This document shows positions 17,245-25,982 of a DNA stretch of 48,679 nt, one piece after another (within the stretch, counting starts at the first letter, position 1; every line of letters begins with the position of its first letter). The notes below the pieces were generated by a model. It saw only the letters and a list, made by a program, of their open reading frames with translations, made no database searches and had not been told where the DNA came from. Source of the stretch: Chloroflexota bacterium (GTDB taxonomy: Bacteria; Chloroflexota; Limnocylindria; QHBO01). The position numbers and the translations under genes are program-made. Location of the stretch: NCBI GenBank assembly GCA_013816405.1, contig JACDEL010000010.1:1-48679 (forward strand). The letters run 5' to 3'.

Positions 17245-17927
17245 GGGTGATCTCGTGTCGCGGAGTGACGCGGCGCTATCACGGGCGCGGTGTCGAGCCA
17301 GTGGTGGCGGTCGCCGATGTCGACCTCGAGATCGAGGAGGCGAGCTTCGTCGCCATCGAAGGACCATCGGGTTCGGGCAAGACGACCCTGCTTGGCCTGA
17401 TCGCGGGTCTCGAGCCGCCTGACGCGGGGGAGATCATCATGCTCGGGCACGACCTGTCGCGCCTCACCGCCGCAGAACGGGCGCGGCTTCGCCAGCAGCG
17501 CATCGGCATTGTCTTTCAGTCGTTCGGCCTGATCGCCAGCCTGCGGGCCGGCGACAACGTGGCACTTCCACTGGCCCTGGCGGGGGTGCCCGAGCGCCAG
17601 CGAGAAGACAGGGCGCGATCCGCCCTCGCAGAGGTCGGGCTGGAATCGGCCTTTGCAGCTCGGATCGACGAGCTATCGGGCGGCGAACGGCAGCGCGTTG
17701 GCATCGCCCGGGCGGTCGTGATCGATCCCGCAATCATCCTCGCCGACGAGCCAACCGGGAGCCTCGACGAAGAGAACGGAGCGGGCGTGCTGCAGTTGCT
17801 CACCGACGCCGTTCAGCAGCGTAAGGCCAGCCTGGTGCTGGTGACCCATGACCCGACTAGCGCGGCTCTTGCGGATCGGCACTATCGCATGCGCGACGGA
17901 CACCTGACAGCGGCGGTGCCGGCATGA
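17241..17927 (+). CDS. ABC transporter ATP-binding protein (LolD/MacB type), second of two
   Basis: A 228-residue ATPase with Walker [10 protein letters not shown]-loop [11 protein letters not shown], signature [13 protein letters not shown], Walker [13 protein letters not shown] and H-loop VTHD. The GTG start overlaps the previous gene by 4 bases, and its stop overlaps the permease start (ATGA). Two different ATPases in front of one large permease suggest either a heterodimeric motor or two systems sharing one permease. Confidence 0.9.
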   Translation: MRVISCRGVTRRYHGRGVEPVVAVADVDLEIEEASFVAIEGPSGSGKTTLLGLIAGLEPPDAGEIIMLGHDLSRLTAAERARLRQQRIGIVFQSFGLIASLRAGDNVALPLALAGVPERQREDRARSALAEVGLESAFAARIDELSGGERQRVGIARAVVIDPAIILADEPTGSLDEENGAGVLQLLTDAVQQRKASLVLVTHDPTSAALADRHYRMRDGHLTAAVPA

Positions 17928-20641
17928 CCCTATTTCGTCATGCCCTGCGCCTCATCGTTCGGGAGCCACGCCGATCGCTCGCCGCCATCGTCGGCGTGGT
18001 CATCGCATCCGCGCTGACCACCAGCGTCCTCCTTTTCGGCGCTGCGTCGGGCAGCACCGTCACGCGCCGAGCGCTCGCCGATCTGCCGGTTGACGGCCAG
18101 GTCGTGCTGACCGGCCCCGCCCACAGCGCCGGCTCGGAGGCGATCCTCAACGTCGATCCCGCCGTCAAGACCGTTTCGCTCTTCGACCTCGCCCATTTTG
18201 AGAGCGCCGCGACGAACAAGGCGGGGACGGCGACACAGACGAGCACCGGAGTGCTGCTCGGAATCGATCCGTCCTACACCGCGGCTACCGGCCTGTTTGC
18301 CCTCTCCTCGGGGACGGTTGCGCCCGGCCAGATCGTTATCAGCCGCGACCTCGCGTCCAACCTGGGTGCCGTCCCGGGCGACACCATCGCCTTCGCGCTT
18401 CCGGGCGCCGCATCGGTCAGGCTGCAGGTGTCCGGCATTGTCTCGATTGTGGGAGCCGATCTCGTCCTCGGCCCGATCGACGCGGCCCACAGGGCTGCCG
18501 GAGCGAACCCACCTGTCAACGTGGCCGTGATCGGTCGCGCGGACCTCGAGGCCATGGTGCTGCCGAAGATCCCCGCAACTGCGACCGCGACGGACCCCTC
18601 GTCGGCCGGGTCAAATCCCGCGGGGTTGCCTGTCTTCGCCGCAGAGCCTGCCGTGCGACGGGAGCTCCACGTCCAGCTCGACCATGCGCAGCTCCCCGGC
18701 GACCCCATCGCGGCACAGACGTGGCTCGACACGGTCCGCCGCCGGATCGAGCGCGAGGGGGCGGGAAGCTTCCTGTGGGTCGACGATGCGGGTGCCTCGC
18801 TTGAGCCGCTCGCCGCGGATCTGGCCTGGGGCCAGATCCTGTTCATCTTCCTTGCCTTGCCCGGCATCCTGCTGGCACTCGCCCTGTCCCGACTGGCAGC
18901 CGACGCGACCGCCGACACGACTCGCCGGCACGCCGCCCTGCTGCGAGCGCGCGGCGCCACCGGGCGGCGGCTTTTCAAGGTGTTCGCGGGTGCCACCTTG
19001 CTGGTGGCCCTGGGGGGGTCGGCACTGGGCGTGGCCATCGGCGCAGTCGTCGGGGTCACCCTGTCCGGCACGGATCTGGCGTCCGCCGGCCTGTCCGCCG
19101 CGCTGCTCGGCGGTGGGATCGTCTCCGTCGGCCTGACCACCCTCCTGGCGACGACCGCCGCCATCCTGCCCTTGCGAGCCCAGCTCGCGGAGGAGGTCGC
19201 GTCCGGTCGCCAGGAGCTCCAGCAGAGCCGCGCGCCGTTGTGGCAGCGGCTCTTCCTGGACATCCTTGCGATCGGCGCCGGCGCCGTGGTCTACGTCCTG
19301 GTCGGCAGATCCGGGATCCATCCGGTGCTCAACGCTGAAGGGAATCCGACCGTCACCCTGGCCTTGACGTCGTTCTTGGCGCCACTCCTGTTCTGGGTCG
19401 GCGGGACGCTACTACTGCTACGCGCCACCAGCTGGAGCTTGCGGCGCAGCGGGCGCATCGCCAAGGTACTAGGATGCCTGCTCGGTCCCGGCGGCGATCT
19501 CGCGGGTCGATCGCTGGTTGCCCGAGCGACGGCGGCGTCTCGAGCGATCGTCGTCCTGGCCCTGGCAGTTGGCTTCGCGACGAGCGTCCTCATCTTTGAC
19601 GCGACCTATCGCCAGCAGCAACGTGTCGACGCCCAGCTCAGCCTTGGCGCCGATCTCAAAGCCACTCCCAGCCAGTCCGCGACCGCGTCGGCAGTGAAGC
19701 AGTTGGCGGGGCCGGGAGTTGCCCGAGCCACGCCGTTTGTCGATCGGGTCGTCTACGTGGGGCCGGAGGCACAGGACCTCCTCGCGATCGACGCGGCTGC
19801 GCTTCCTGCGGTTGCGCCCCTGGCGGATTCGTTCTTTGCAGGCTCGACCGCCGCTGATGCCATGAACGCCTTGCGCGCTCGTCCTGACGCGATTCTCGTG
19901 TCGGCTGAGACAGCCAAGGATTACAGCATCGTGCCGGGCGACAAGATTCTAGTCCGCGTACCGGACGCCACCGGCACCCTGCAGACAGTGACGTTCACCA
20001 TGGCCGGCATCGCGCTCGAGTTCCCAACCGCGCCGAAGGATGCCTTCCTGGTGGCGAATCTGTCGTACGTCGCGGCGCAGACAGGCAACGATGGGATCAC
20101 GTTCGTGCTGGCTCGCGCGGATGGCGATATCAATGCGGCGTCGGCGCGCCTCGCGCGTCGCCTGGGCGGAACGTGGCAGGTCACCGACCTCGGCGCCACG
20201 ACAGCCCGGCTGGCCAACAGCATCACCTCGGTTGATCTGTCGAGCCTCGTGTCGCTCGACATCGCCTTCGCGGTGCTCATCGCAGGCGTCGGCGTCGCCC
20301 TCTTCCTCCTTGCCGGCCTGGCCGAGCGACGTCGCGAGCTCGCGACCCTGATCGCGATCGGGGCGGAGCCCGGGCAGGTCAGAGCCTCGATGATCGGGGA
20401 GGCATTCTTCATTGGCGCCGCCGGCATCGTCACCGGCCTGTTGACCGGCGGACTGGTAGGGATGGCGCTATTGCAGGTCCTCGCCGGTGTGTTCGATCCT
20501 CCGGCTGATAGTCCTGCGGTCCCGCTGGCACTCATCGGCGCAATGACAACGACAATCGTGGCCGTCACCTATGCCGCTCTCCTGGTTGCTGATCGTGGCC
20601 TGTCAAGACTCAGCGTGGTGGCTGCGCTGCGGGAGCAATGA
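17924..20641 (+). CDS. FtsX/MacB-type ABC transporter permease
   Basis: A 905-residue protein with an N-terminal membrane helix, a large outside domain, a block of helices near residues 300-420, further helices near 445-540, a second outside domain, and a final trio of helices near 780-900. This is the duplicated FtsX layout of type VII exporters, which use mechanical motion at the outer membrane face rather than moving substrate through the bilayer. Substrates may be lipoproteins, antimicrobial peptides or glycolipids. It is the last gene of the operon; no terminator hairpin with a T-run is evident after it. Confidence 0.85.
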   Translation: MTLFRHALRLIVREPRRSLAAIVGVVIASALTTSVLLFGAASGSTVTRRALADLPVDGQVVLTGPAHSAGSEAILNVDPAVKTVSLFDLAHFESAATNKAGTATQTSTGVLLGIDPSYTAATGLFALSSGTVAPGQIVISRDLASNLGAVPGDTIAFALPGAASVRLQVSGIVSIVGADLVLGPIDAAHRAAGANPPVNVAVIGRADLEAMVLPKIPATATATDPSSAGSNPAGLPVFAAEPAVRRELHVQLDHAQLPGDPIAAQTWLDTVRRRIEREGAGSFLWVDDAGASLEPLAADLAWGQILFIFLALPGILLALALSRLAADATADTTRRHAALLRARGATGRRLFKVFAGATLLVALGGSALGVAIGAVVGVTLSGTDLASAGLSAALLGGGIVSVGLTTLLATTAAILPLRAQLAEEVASGRQELQQSRAPLWQRLFLDILAIGAGAVVYVLVGRSGIHPVLNAEGNPTVTLALTSFLAPLLFWVGGTLLLLRATSWSLRRSGRIAKVLGCLLGPGGDLAGRSLVARATAASRAIVVLALAVGFATSVLIFDATYRQQQRVDAQLSLGADLKATPSQSATASAVKQLAGPGVARATPFVDRVVYVGPEAQDLLAIDAAALPAVAPLADSFFAGSTAADAMNALRARPDAILVSAETAKDYSIVPGDKILVRVPDATGTLQTVTFTMAGIALEFPTAPKDAFLVANLSYVAAQTGNDGITFVLARADGDINAASARLARRLGGTWQVTDLGATTARLANSITSVDLSSLVSLDIAFAVLIAGVGVALFLLAGLAERRRELATLIAIGAEPGQVRASMIGEAFFIGAAGIVTGLLTGGLVGMALLQVLAGVFDPPADSPAVPLALIGAMTTTIVAVTYAALLVADRGLSRLSVVAALREQ

Positions 20642-20843
20642 CTCATCTCCGCTCAGGCCGCCCGGATCAATTGGGGTAGGGTCACCGGGTGCTGACCTTC
20701 CCGATGGCCAACTCCAATCCCCTGCTCTGGTTCTTCGGAGGTCCAGTTGAGCGCTTCATTGCAGGCTGGGCACTCGCAACGGCCATCCAACTTTGGTTGC
20801 GACCAAGGCCCATCAAATAGGGGGCACGGGACTTCGGGCGAGA

Positions 20844-20885
20844 GGGCCGGGGTCGCCTGCACGCTACCGATCGCCGCGGCCGTCC
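20844..20885 (+). repeat. Dispersed intergenic repeat, copy 6
   Basis: GGGCCGGGGTC, the core GCCTGCACGCTACCGATC and GCCGCGGCCG. It ends 1-2 bases before the stop codon of the truncated rarA fragment, so it marks the junction of the island. The 200 bases before it, after the permease, hold only a weak Cys-containing frame on the minus strand. Confidence 0.85.
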
Positions 20886-20886
20886 A

Positions 20887-21234
20887 CTAGGCTGAGGCGA
20901 GCAGGGCTTCCATCTCGTGCAGGACCAAGCCGGGCTGCTCCAGCCACGCAATATGGCCGATGCCTGTGCCGCCTGACCGATCCGCCAGCAGCCGGGCCAG
21001 GGTCGTCTTGCCGGAGCCGGGCGGCCCCCACAGCACCATGCTCGGCGCGTACCCCGGCTGCACGACCTTGGACAGTGCGCCCTCGGGCCCGACCATGGGC
21101 TCCTGGCCGACGAACTCCTCGAGCGTCCGCGGCCGCATGCGGGCGGCGAGCGGCGCATCGCTTTCGGCGCCCTCGGCGAAGAGCGGCTCGGTGACGGAGG
21201 TCGGTGGCCCGCTAGATGGAGGCCTACGGGGCAT
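20887..21234 (-). pseudogene. Truncated rarA N-terminus fused to an alpha/beta-hydrolase-like tail
   Basis: Residues 13-90 match the start of RarA: SDAPLAARMRPRTLEEFVGQ, GALSKVVQPGY and Walker A WGPPGSGKTTLARLLADRSGG. The sequence then changes to GTGIGHIAWLEQPGLVLHEM plus EALLASA, which looks like the C-terminal end of an alpha/beta hydrolase (catalytic-His region GHIxWLEQP). The RarA part is clearly diverged from the intact gene at 8324-9691 (many substitutions), so it is not a recent duplication. The stop codon directly abuts repeat copy 6. The encoded 115 residues lack Walker B and could not be an active ATPase. Confidence 0.75.
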
Positions 21235-21255
21235 CGGTCAGTTCCATCGGCCGAT

Positions 21256-21261
21256 TATGAT
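21256..21261 (+). promoter_or_regulatory. Putative -10 element (TATGAT) of a leaderless aminotransferase transcript
   Basis: TATGAT ends 7 bases before ATG 21269, so transcription would begin at or next to the start codon. No ribosome binding site is present in front of that ATG, which agrees with leaderless initiation. Confidence 0.45.
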
Positions 21262-21268
21262 GCCGGCC

Positions 21269-22429
21269 ATGGAACAGAATCTGCGCGTCCCCGGGCCTAC
21301 CCCCCTTCCGAGGGAGGCGCTCGAAGCCCAATCGGTGCCGATGATCGATCACCGCGGAACCGAGTTCGGGGAGCTGCTCCGCGAGATCAGCGCCGGCCTG
21401 GCCGAGCTGATCGGTACGCGCGGAGAGGTGCTGCTGCTGACCGGCTCTGGCTCCGGGGCGCTGGAGGCAGCCGTCGTCAATACGCTCTCGCCGGGTGACC
21501 GGGTGCTCGCCGTGACCATCGGCTCATTCGGCGACCGGTTTGCCAAGATCGCCTCGGCCTTCGGGGCAGAGGTCGAGCGCTTCGAGATCCCGTGGGGCGA
21601 GGCCGCCGACCCGCAGGCCATCGCGCAGCACCTCGCGACGAATCCGGCGTACCGGGCGGTGCTGCTCACGCACAACGAGACCTCCACGGGGGTCACCAAC
21701 CCGCTCCGCGAGCTGGTCGAGGCTGTCCACAACGCGCCGGGAGATCCGTTGGTGCTGGTCGACGGCATCAGCGGACTGGGCGCGATGCCGTTCGAGATGG
21801 ACGCCTGGGCGATCGACATGGTGGTGAGCGCCAGCCAGAAGGCCTGGATGGGGTCGCCGGGGATCGCCATTGCCGCGCTCGGAGAGCGGGCGTGGACGGC
21901 CAATGAGTCCGCACGCATGCCACGGGCCTATTGGGACCTGGCCGAGGCGCGCAAGTGGGCCGAGAAGGGTCAGACCCCGTGGACCCCGGCGGTGAGCGTC
22001 CTGTTCGGCCTGCGGGTCGGCGTTCGCCGCCTGCTGGACGAGGGTCGGGAGCAGACCTGGGCCAGGCATGCCGCCATTGCCGCGGCCGTGCACGCCGGCC
22101 TGGAGGCACTCGACCTGCGACTCGTGGCCGCCCCGGGGGATCGGTCCAGCACCGTCACCGCCGCCTGGCTGCCCGATGGCCTCGAGTGGGCGCCATTCAA
22201 CGCCGCCATGCGTGCCAAGGGGCTGATCGTGGCGGGCGGCCAGGGGGCATGGGCCGGCCGCATCCTGCGATTCGGCCACATGGGCGGAGTGGGCATTGAC
22301 GAGATGATGGACGCGGTCCGCACCATGGGCGAGACGCTTGCCGAGCATGGCCGCCAGACCGATCCGCCCGCGGCGGTGCGTGCCATGCGTGAAGTCTTCG
22401 AGGCGAGGCAACCGGCCCCGGTCGGCTGA
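21269..22429 (+). CDS. Class V aminotransferase (alanine-glyoxylate/serine-pyruvate type)
   Basis: A 386-residue PLP enzyme with the family opening RVPGPTPLPREALEAQSVPMIDHRG, a GSGSGALEAAVVN phosphate-binding turn, LVDGISGLGAMPFEMD (Asp contacting the PLP ring) and the Schiff-base lysine K191 in SASQKAWMGSPG. A C-terminal RFGHMGGVGIDEMMDAV matches the substrate-carboxylate region. It may interconvert alanine/glyoxylate or serine/pyruvate; some relatives act on phosphonates or hydrogenase cofactors, so the substrate is not certain. Start at ATG 21269, with ATG 21260 in frame as an alternative. It converges with the transglutaminase gene. Confidence 0.88.
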   Translation: MEQNLRVPGPTPLPREALEAQSVPMIDHRGTEFGELLREISAGLAELIGTRGEVLLLTGSGSGALEAAVVNTLSPGDRVLAVTIGSFGDRFAKIASAFGAEVERFEIPWGEAADPQAIAQHLATNPAYRAVLLTHNETSTGVTNPLRELVEAVHNAPGDPLVLVDGISGLGAMPFEMDAWAIDMVVSASQKAWMGSPGIAIAALGERAWTANESARMPRAYWDLAEARKWAEKGQTPWTPAVSVLFGLRVGVRRLLDEGREQTWARHAAIAAAVHAGLEALDLRLVAAPGDRSSTVTAAWLPDGLEWAPFNAAMRAKGLIVAGGQGAWAGRILRFGHMGGVGIDEMMDAVRTMGETLAEHGRQTDPPAAVRAMREVFEARQPAPVG

Positions 22430-22430
22430 G

Positions 22431-24725
22431 CTAGCTGGCGCCCCCCAGGAGCGAACGGAGCCGCCTGCGCAGCGTCAGCCACAGGAGCGGCAGCTGCAGC
22501 CGGCTCCAGGCACGCTCGATGCGTGCGATGACCTCCGACGACATGGACCGGCCGGAGTAGCTCTGCCAGACCTTGCCGTCGGCGATGTCGTGGATCTCGA
22601 CGCGGCGCCCCGGGATCTGCCGCTCCAGCCAGCCGGCGTATTCGTAGACGGTCTCCGAAGGTCGCTGCGCGACGCCGGCGCGATCCGCGGCGAAGGCGAG
22701 GCGTTGCCACTGCCGATCGCCGGGCGCCAGGAACCGGAACCGATGGCGACCGCGGAGCAGCCGCCACCCGGCGAAGGCCAGCAGCAGGATCAGCAGCACG
22801 ACGAAAATCCACCCGTTGTTGATGCGTGAAGCGTCGGTCGGGCGCTGGCCTCCCGGAGCAAACCCACCGTCGACCGGCTCGAACGATGGGAGACTCGAAA
22901 TGGTGCCAGTGTTCTCGTCCTCCGGGATGCGCCGCCCCGGATCGATCTGGCCGTTGGCCGGGGGAGGCGGCGGGACGACGCCCGTACCTGGCGCCCGCAG
23001 CACCGGCGCAATCGACTTGGTGGCCTCAAAGATCTGCCAGCCGTAGCCCGGGAAGAAGATCTCCGCCCAGGCGTGAGCGTTCTTGTCGCGGACCTGGTAG
23101 ACGCCCGGCTCGCTCCGCTCTCCCGGCGCGTAGCCGACCGCCACGCGCGCCGGCAGTCCCAACGTCCGCGCCATGACCGCCATGGTTGTGGCGAAGTACT
23201 CGCAGTAGCCGACCTGCCCATCGGGGTCGAACAGGAAGAAGTCGACCAGGTCCCGGTTCGGGTCCGACGGGAGCGCTGCCACGGTCTTGTAGGTGAAGCG
23301 CGAATCGGTCCGCAGGTAGTCGGCCAGGGCCCTGGCCTCGTGGTACGGGTCCGTGGCGCCGGCGGCGTTGACCACGCGGCGGGCCTCGTCGGCCGTGCGC
23401 TGCGTCGCTGCGGCGGTGCCGGCATAGGTGGCCAAGATCTCGGGTGGGTAGTCCGTCCCCGCCCCCACCAGCATCGCCTCGGTTGCGGTCGAGATGGCCG
23501 CGGTGATCTGGTAGCCCTTGCCCTCCTCCAGGACCACGCCGGACTGCAATGCGCCGAGCAGCGGCAGGCCGTTGGGCTCGTGAACCACGAGCGGGGCGAA
23601 GGCAGTCGTCGGGTAGCCGGGGGTGAACACGTTGCGCCCGGCGCTGCGCTGCACCTCGACCGTGACCGTCTCGATCGTGAATGAGGTCGGCGCCAGCGGA
23701 CGTTCAGGACTGTAGCCGGGGAAGATCCGGTCGCCGGCGGCGACCCGCCGGTTCGGGCCGTCGCTGCTGGACCAGCCGTGCCCGGTGTAGATGTCATAGG
23801 TGACGGTGCGCATGTAGTAGCCGCGCGTCGAGCCCACCGTCATGACGGGATCGTCTCTGCTGGACCAGCTACCGGCAACCCGGAAGGAGGAGCCGAACGA
23901 GGTCCCCTTGATGCGGGAGTCGGTGCCGGCGAGGCCGCCGAAGGCCCCCTCGAACTGGTTGCGTACATCCGACCACAGGCCGTCGAGATTGCTCCACACG
24001 CTGGTCAGCGGGGCCGCCACGGCGACGGTGGTCAGCACCCAGGCCAGGGCGATGCTGCCGGCGATGAACGTCACGCCGCTGCGCATGATCTGCCCCGGCA
24101 CATCCAGGTTCTCCTTGAGACGTCGGATGCGCCAGCTCTCCTCGCGATTGACGAGTGCGATGCGGAGCCACAGCAGCAGCGCGGCCAGCGAGAAGAGCAC
24201 GAGGTAGAGGAACAGGTCCGTGAACGTGGCGGACATGTTCGCGATGAGGGTGACGCCCACCAGCAGGATGCTGTCGAGGACCCGATGGTGCCGATACAGC
24301 GCGTACGCGGCGATGAAGGCGGTCACCCACATCAGCACACCGAGCCCGATGGCGTAGGGCGAAAGCTGGGGAGCGAAGCCACCGTCGACGATGATCCGGG
24401 TCCAGTCCAGCGCGTCACCGCGCAGCAGGATCAGCCGGCCCGCCTGGTCCAGCTGTGGGTGGTACTCGGCGCCGATCGTGAACAGCACGAGTCCGGCTCC
24501 CACAAACGCGGCGACGGGGAGCGTGACAGCGACGCTCAGTCGGGTCAGCCCGAGCAACGCCCCGAGCAGCGCGGCCACGACCGCGACCGGGAGCAAGTAG
24601 TCCATGTGGTTGACCCACGCCGCCCGCTGCAGGGACCACACGAGCGTGAGCAGCATCACGAGCAGGAGGGCCATGCTGGCCCAGCCCTCGCGAGGCCGCA
24701 GGAAGCGACGCAGCGGCTCAGGCAC
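22431..24725 (-). CDS. Membrane transglutaminase-like protein (DUF3488/TgpA type)
   Basis: A 764-residue protein starting at a GTG that overlaps the DUF58 stop. Several membrane helices fill the first 220 residues; an outside domain with a transglutaminase core follows: Cys in QVGYCEYFATTMAVMARTLG, then AVGYAPGE, and His in KNAHAWAEIFFPGYGWQIFEAT. A last membrane helix (WIFVVLLILLLAFAGWRLL) leads into a cytosolic DUF4129-like tail. The third catalytic position reads FEAT rather than DPT. With the MoxR ATPase and DUF58 protein it forms a widespread three-gene unit of unknown exact role, probably in cell-envelope maintenance. Confidence 0.88.
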   Translation of the reverse strand: MPEPLRRFLRPREGWASMALLLVMLLTLVWSLQRAAWVNHMDYLLPVAVVAALLGALLGLTRLSVAVTLPVAAFVGAGLVLFTIGAEYHPQLDQAGRLILLRGDALDWTRIIVDGGFAPQLSPYAIGLGVLMWVTAFIAAYALYRHHRVLDSILLVGVTLIANMSATFTDLFLYLVLFSLAALLLWLRIALVNREESWRIRRLKENLDVPGQIMRSGVTFIAGSIALAWVLTTVAVAAPLTSVWSNLDGLWSDVRNQFEGAFGGLAGTDSRIKGTSFGSSFRVAGSWSSRDDPVMTVGSTRGYYMRTVTYDIYTGHGWSSSDGPNRRVAAGDRIFPGYSPERPLAPTSFTIETVTVEVQRSAGRNVFTPGYPTTAFAPLVVHEPNGLPLLGALQSGVVLEEGKGYQITAAISTATEAMLVGAGTDYPPEILATYAGTAAATQRTADEARRVVNAAGATDPYHEARALADYLRTDSRFTYKTVAALPSDPNRDLVDFFLFDPDGQVGYCEYFATTMAVMARTLGLPARVAVGYAPGERSEPGVYQVRDKNAHAWAEIFFPGYGWQIFEATKSIAPVLRAPGTGVVPPPPPANGQIDPGRRIPEDENTGTISSLPSFEPVDGGFAPGGQRPTDASRINNGWIFVVLLILLLAFAGWRLLRGRHRFRFLAPGDRQWQRLAFAADRAGVAQRPSETVYEYAGWLERQIPGRRVEIHDIADGKVWQSYSGRSMSSEVIARIERAWSRLQLPLLWLTLRRRLRSLLGGAS

Positions 24726-25974
24726 GGGTGCGCTCCCGAATGGCCGGCGAGCGGGCCCCGATCGCTCGGCGCCCGAGCACGTTGGACAGGTCGTCTCCCG
24801 CCCGCAGGAGGTGGTGCGCGATGTCGTACTCGGCCAGGGCGTGCCGTATCGCCGCAAGCTCGGCACGGCTCTCGTCGTCATCCCTTCCCGCGAAGCTGAA
24901 GCGATCGAGCAGCACCACGATCGTGCCGATCCCTCGTCGCCGCAGAGCGGCCAGTGCTCGCACCCACTCGCGATCCGTTGAGCCGGTGACGATGCAGAGG
25001 GTCATGCCCCGCCGCAGCTGCGGGAGCGTCGAGACCACCATCTCGGCGAGTGGCTGCGAGCCATCGGCCTGCACGTTGGCAAGCAGGTTCAGGATCTTCT
25101 GCTCCACCCTCGTGCCCCGATCCGGGTTGAGGTGCTGCTGACGTCGCGAGCTGACGGTGATCCCCACCGAGCGGTTCTCGGCCAGGGTGTGGACCGCGAT
25201 CGAGGCGGCCGCGCTCACCGCCGTCTCGACCGACGACGACTCGGCTGGCCCGGCATGCGCGGCGCGCTGCAGGTCGAGCAGCAGCCAAAGGTCGGCGGCC
25301 TGCTCGAGGTCGAATTCCTTCACGATCAGCTCCCCGTGCCGCACGGAGCTGAGCCAGTGGATGCGGTTGATCGCGTCCCCATACACGTAAGGACGCACCG
25401 TGCTGACCAAAGGTGTCGCAGCCTCGTAGCGGCGCCGCGAGGGAGTGGTCCCGTCAACCGGCGAGGGGGGCAGGCGCCAGTGCGGCAGTGGATGGACGCG
25501 CGGGAAGACCATGATCCAGGTCGGCCGTCCCACCACCATCTCGCTGGAGAAGAGCCCGAACGGGTCACCGGTTCGAACGCGCAGCGCGCCCAGCCGGTAG
25601 CTGCCGCGACGCAGGAGCACCACCTTGGCGAGCCACTGCCGGCTCCCCCCGGCCTTCACCCCCACCACGCGGCCCGGCAATGGCGCGGGCAGGGTCGACT
25701 CGTTGGCAACCTCGACCCATGGCTTCGTCCAGCCGCTGTCGTTGTCGACCCGGTAGACCGCCTCGAGGGTGTCACCCACCTGGCTTCGCGGGTTGAGCAC
25801 GTGGTAGCCGGCGCGCAGCCCGCGCAGGCCGCGGCGGGCATACCAGCGCGAGGCGAGCAGCAGGGTCGCGAGGAGGTAGACCAGGAAGAAGAGGAAGTTG
25901 ATCCCGGTGCTGAACGCGGCAACGACCAGCGCCGTGCCGAAGAAGACGACCCGGAGCTGCCGTGACAGGCCCAT
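24718..25974 (-). CDS. DUF58 domain membrane protein
   Basis: A 418-residue protein with two N-terminal membrane helices (FFGTALVVAAFSTGINFLFFLVYLLATLLL), a beta-rich segment (YRVDNDSGWTKPWVEVANESTLP; GDPFGLF) and a von Willebrand A-like DUF58 core including YVYGDAINRIHWLSSVRHGELIVKEFD. In this family the core is thought to be a MIDAS-like adaptor acting with MoxR ATPases. It starts 8 bases after the moxR stop and its own stop overlaps the transglutaminase start. Confidence 0.88.
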   Translation of the reverse strand: MGLSRQLRVVFFGTALVVAAFSTGINFLFFLVYLLATLLLASRWYARRGLRGLRAGYHVLNPRSQVGDTLEAVYRVDNDSGWTKPWVEVANESTLPAPLPGRVVGVKAGGSRQWLAKVVLLRRGSYRLGALRVRTGDPFGLFSSEMVVGRPTWIMVFPRVHPLPHWRLPPSPVDGTTPSRRRYEAATPLVSTVRPYVYGDAINRIHWLSSVRHGELIVKEFDLEQAADLWLLLDLQRAAHAGPAESSSVETAVSAAASIAVHTLAENRSVGITVSSRRQQHLNPDRGTRVEQKILNLLANVQADGSQPLAEMVVSTLPQLRRGMTLCIVTGSTDREWVRALAALRRRGIGTIVVLLDRFSFAGRDDDESRAELAAIRHALAEYDIAHHLLRAGDDLSNVLGRRAIGARSPAIRERTRA

Positions 25975-25982
25975 GACAGTGC

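Larger units (their letters stand above)
9692..20886. other. Repeat-marked accessory island between intact rarA and a rarA fragment
   Basis: The interval begins next to the start of intact rarA and ends next to a truncated, diverged rarA copy. A short intergenic repeat occurs six times inside it in the same orientation, the first copy about 20 bases from the left edge and the last immediately at the right edge. I did not see it elsewhere in the window. Contents are single genes separated by repeats, a stretch of gene debris (13.5-14.2 kb) and an intact six-gene exporter operon. Three genes show single-base frameshifts. No integrase or transposase is present, so the mode of mobility, if any, is unknown. 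Confidence 0.5.

Noticed and set aside
20653-20862. 69-residue minus-strand frame with CPLFDG and CECPACNE
   Set aside because: The Cys pairs are suggestive of a Zn site, but the only start lies inside dispersed repeat copy 6 and there is no ribosome binding site, so it was not called a gene.
20960-21268. N-terminal extension of the aminotransferase to 489 residues
   Set aside because: The extension is antisense to the rarA fragment and passes through the promoter; the family normally starts at the RVPGPTPLP segment.
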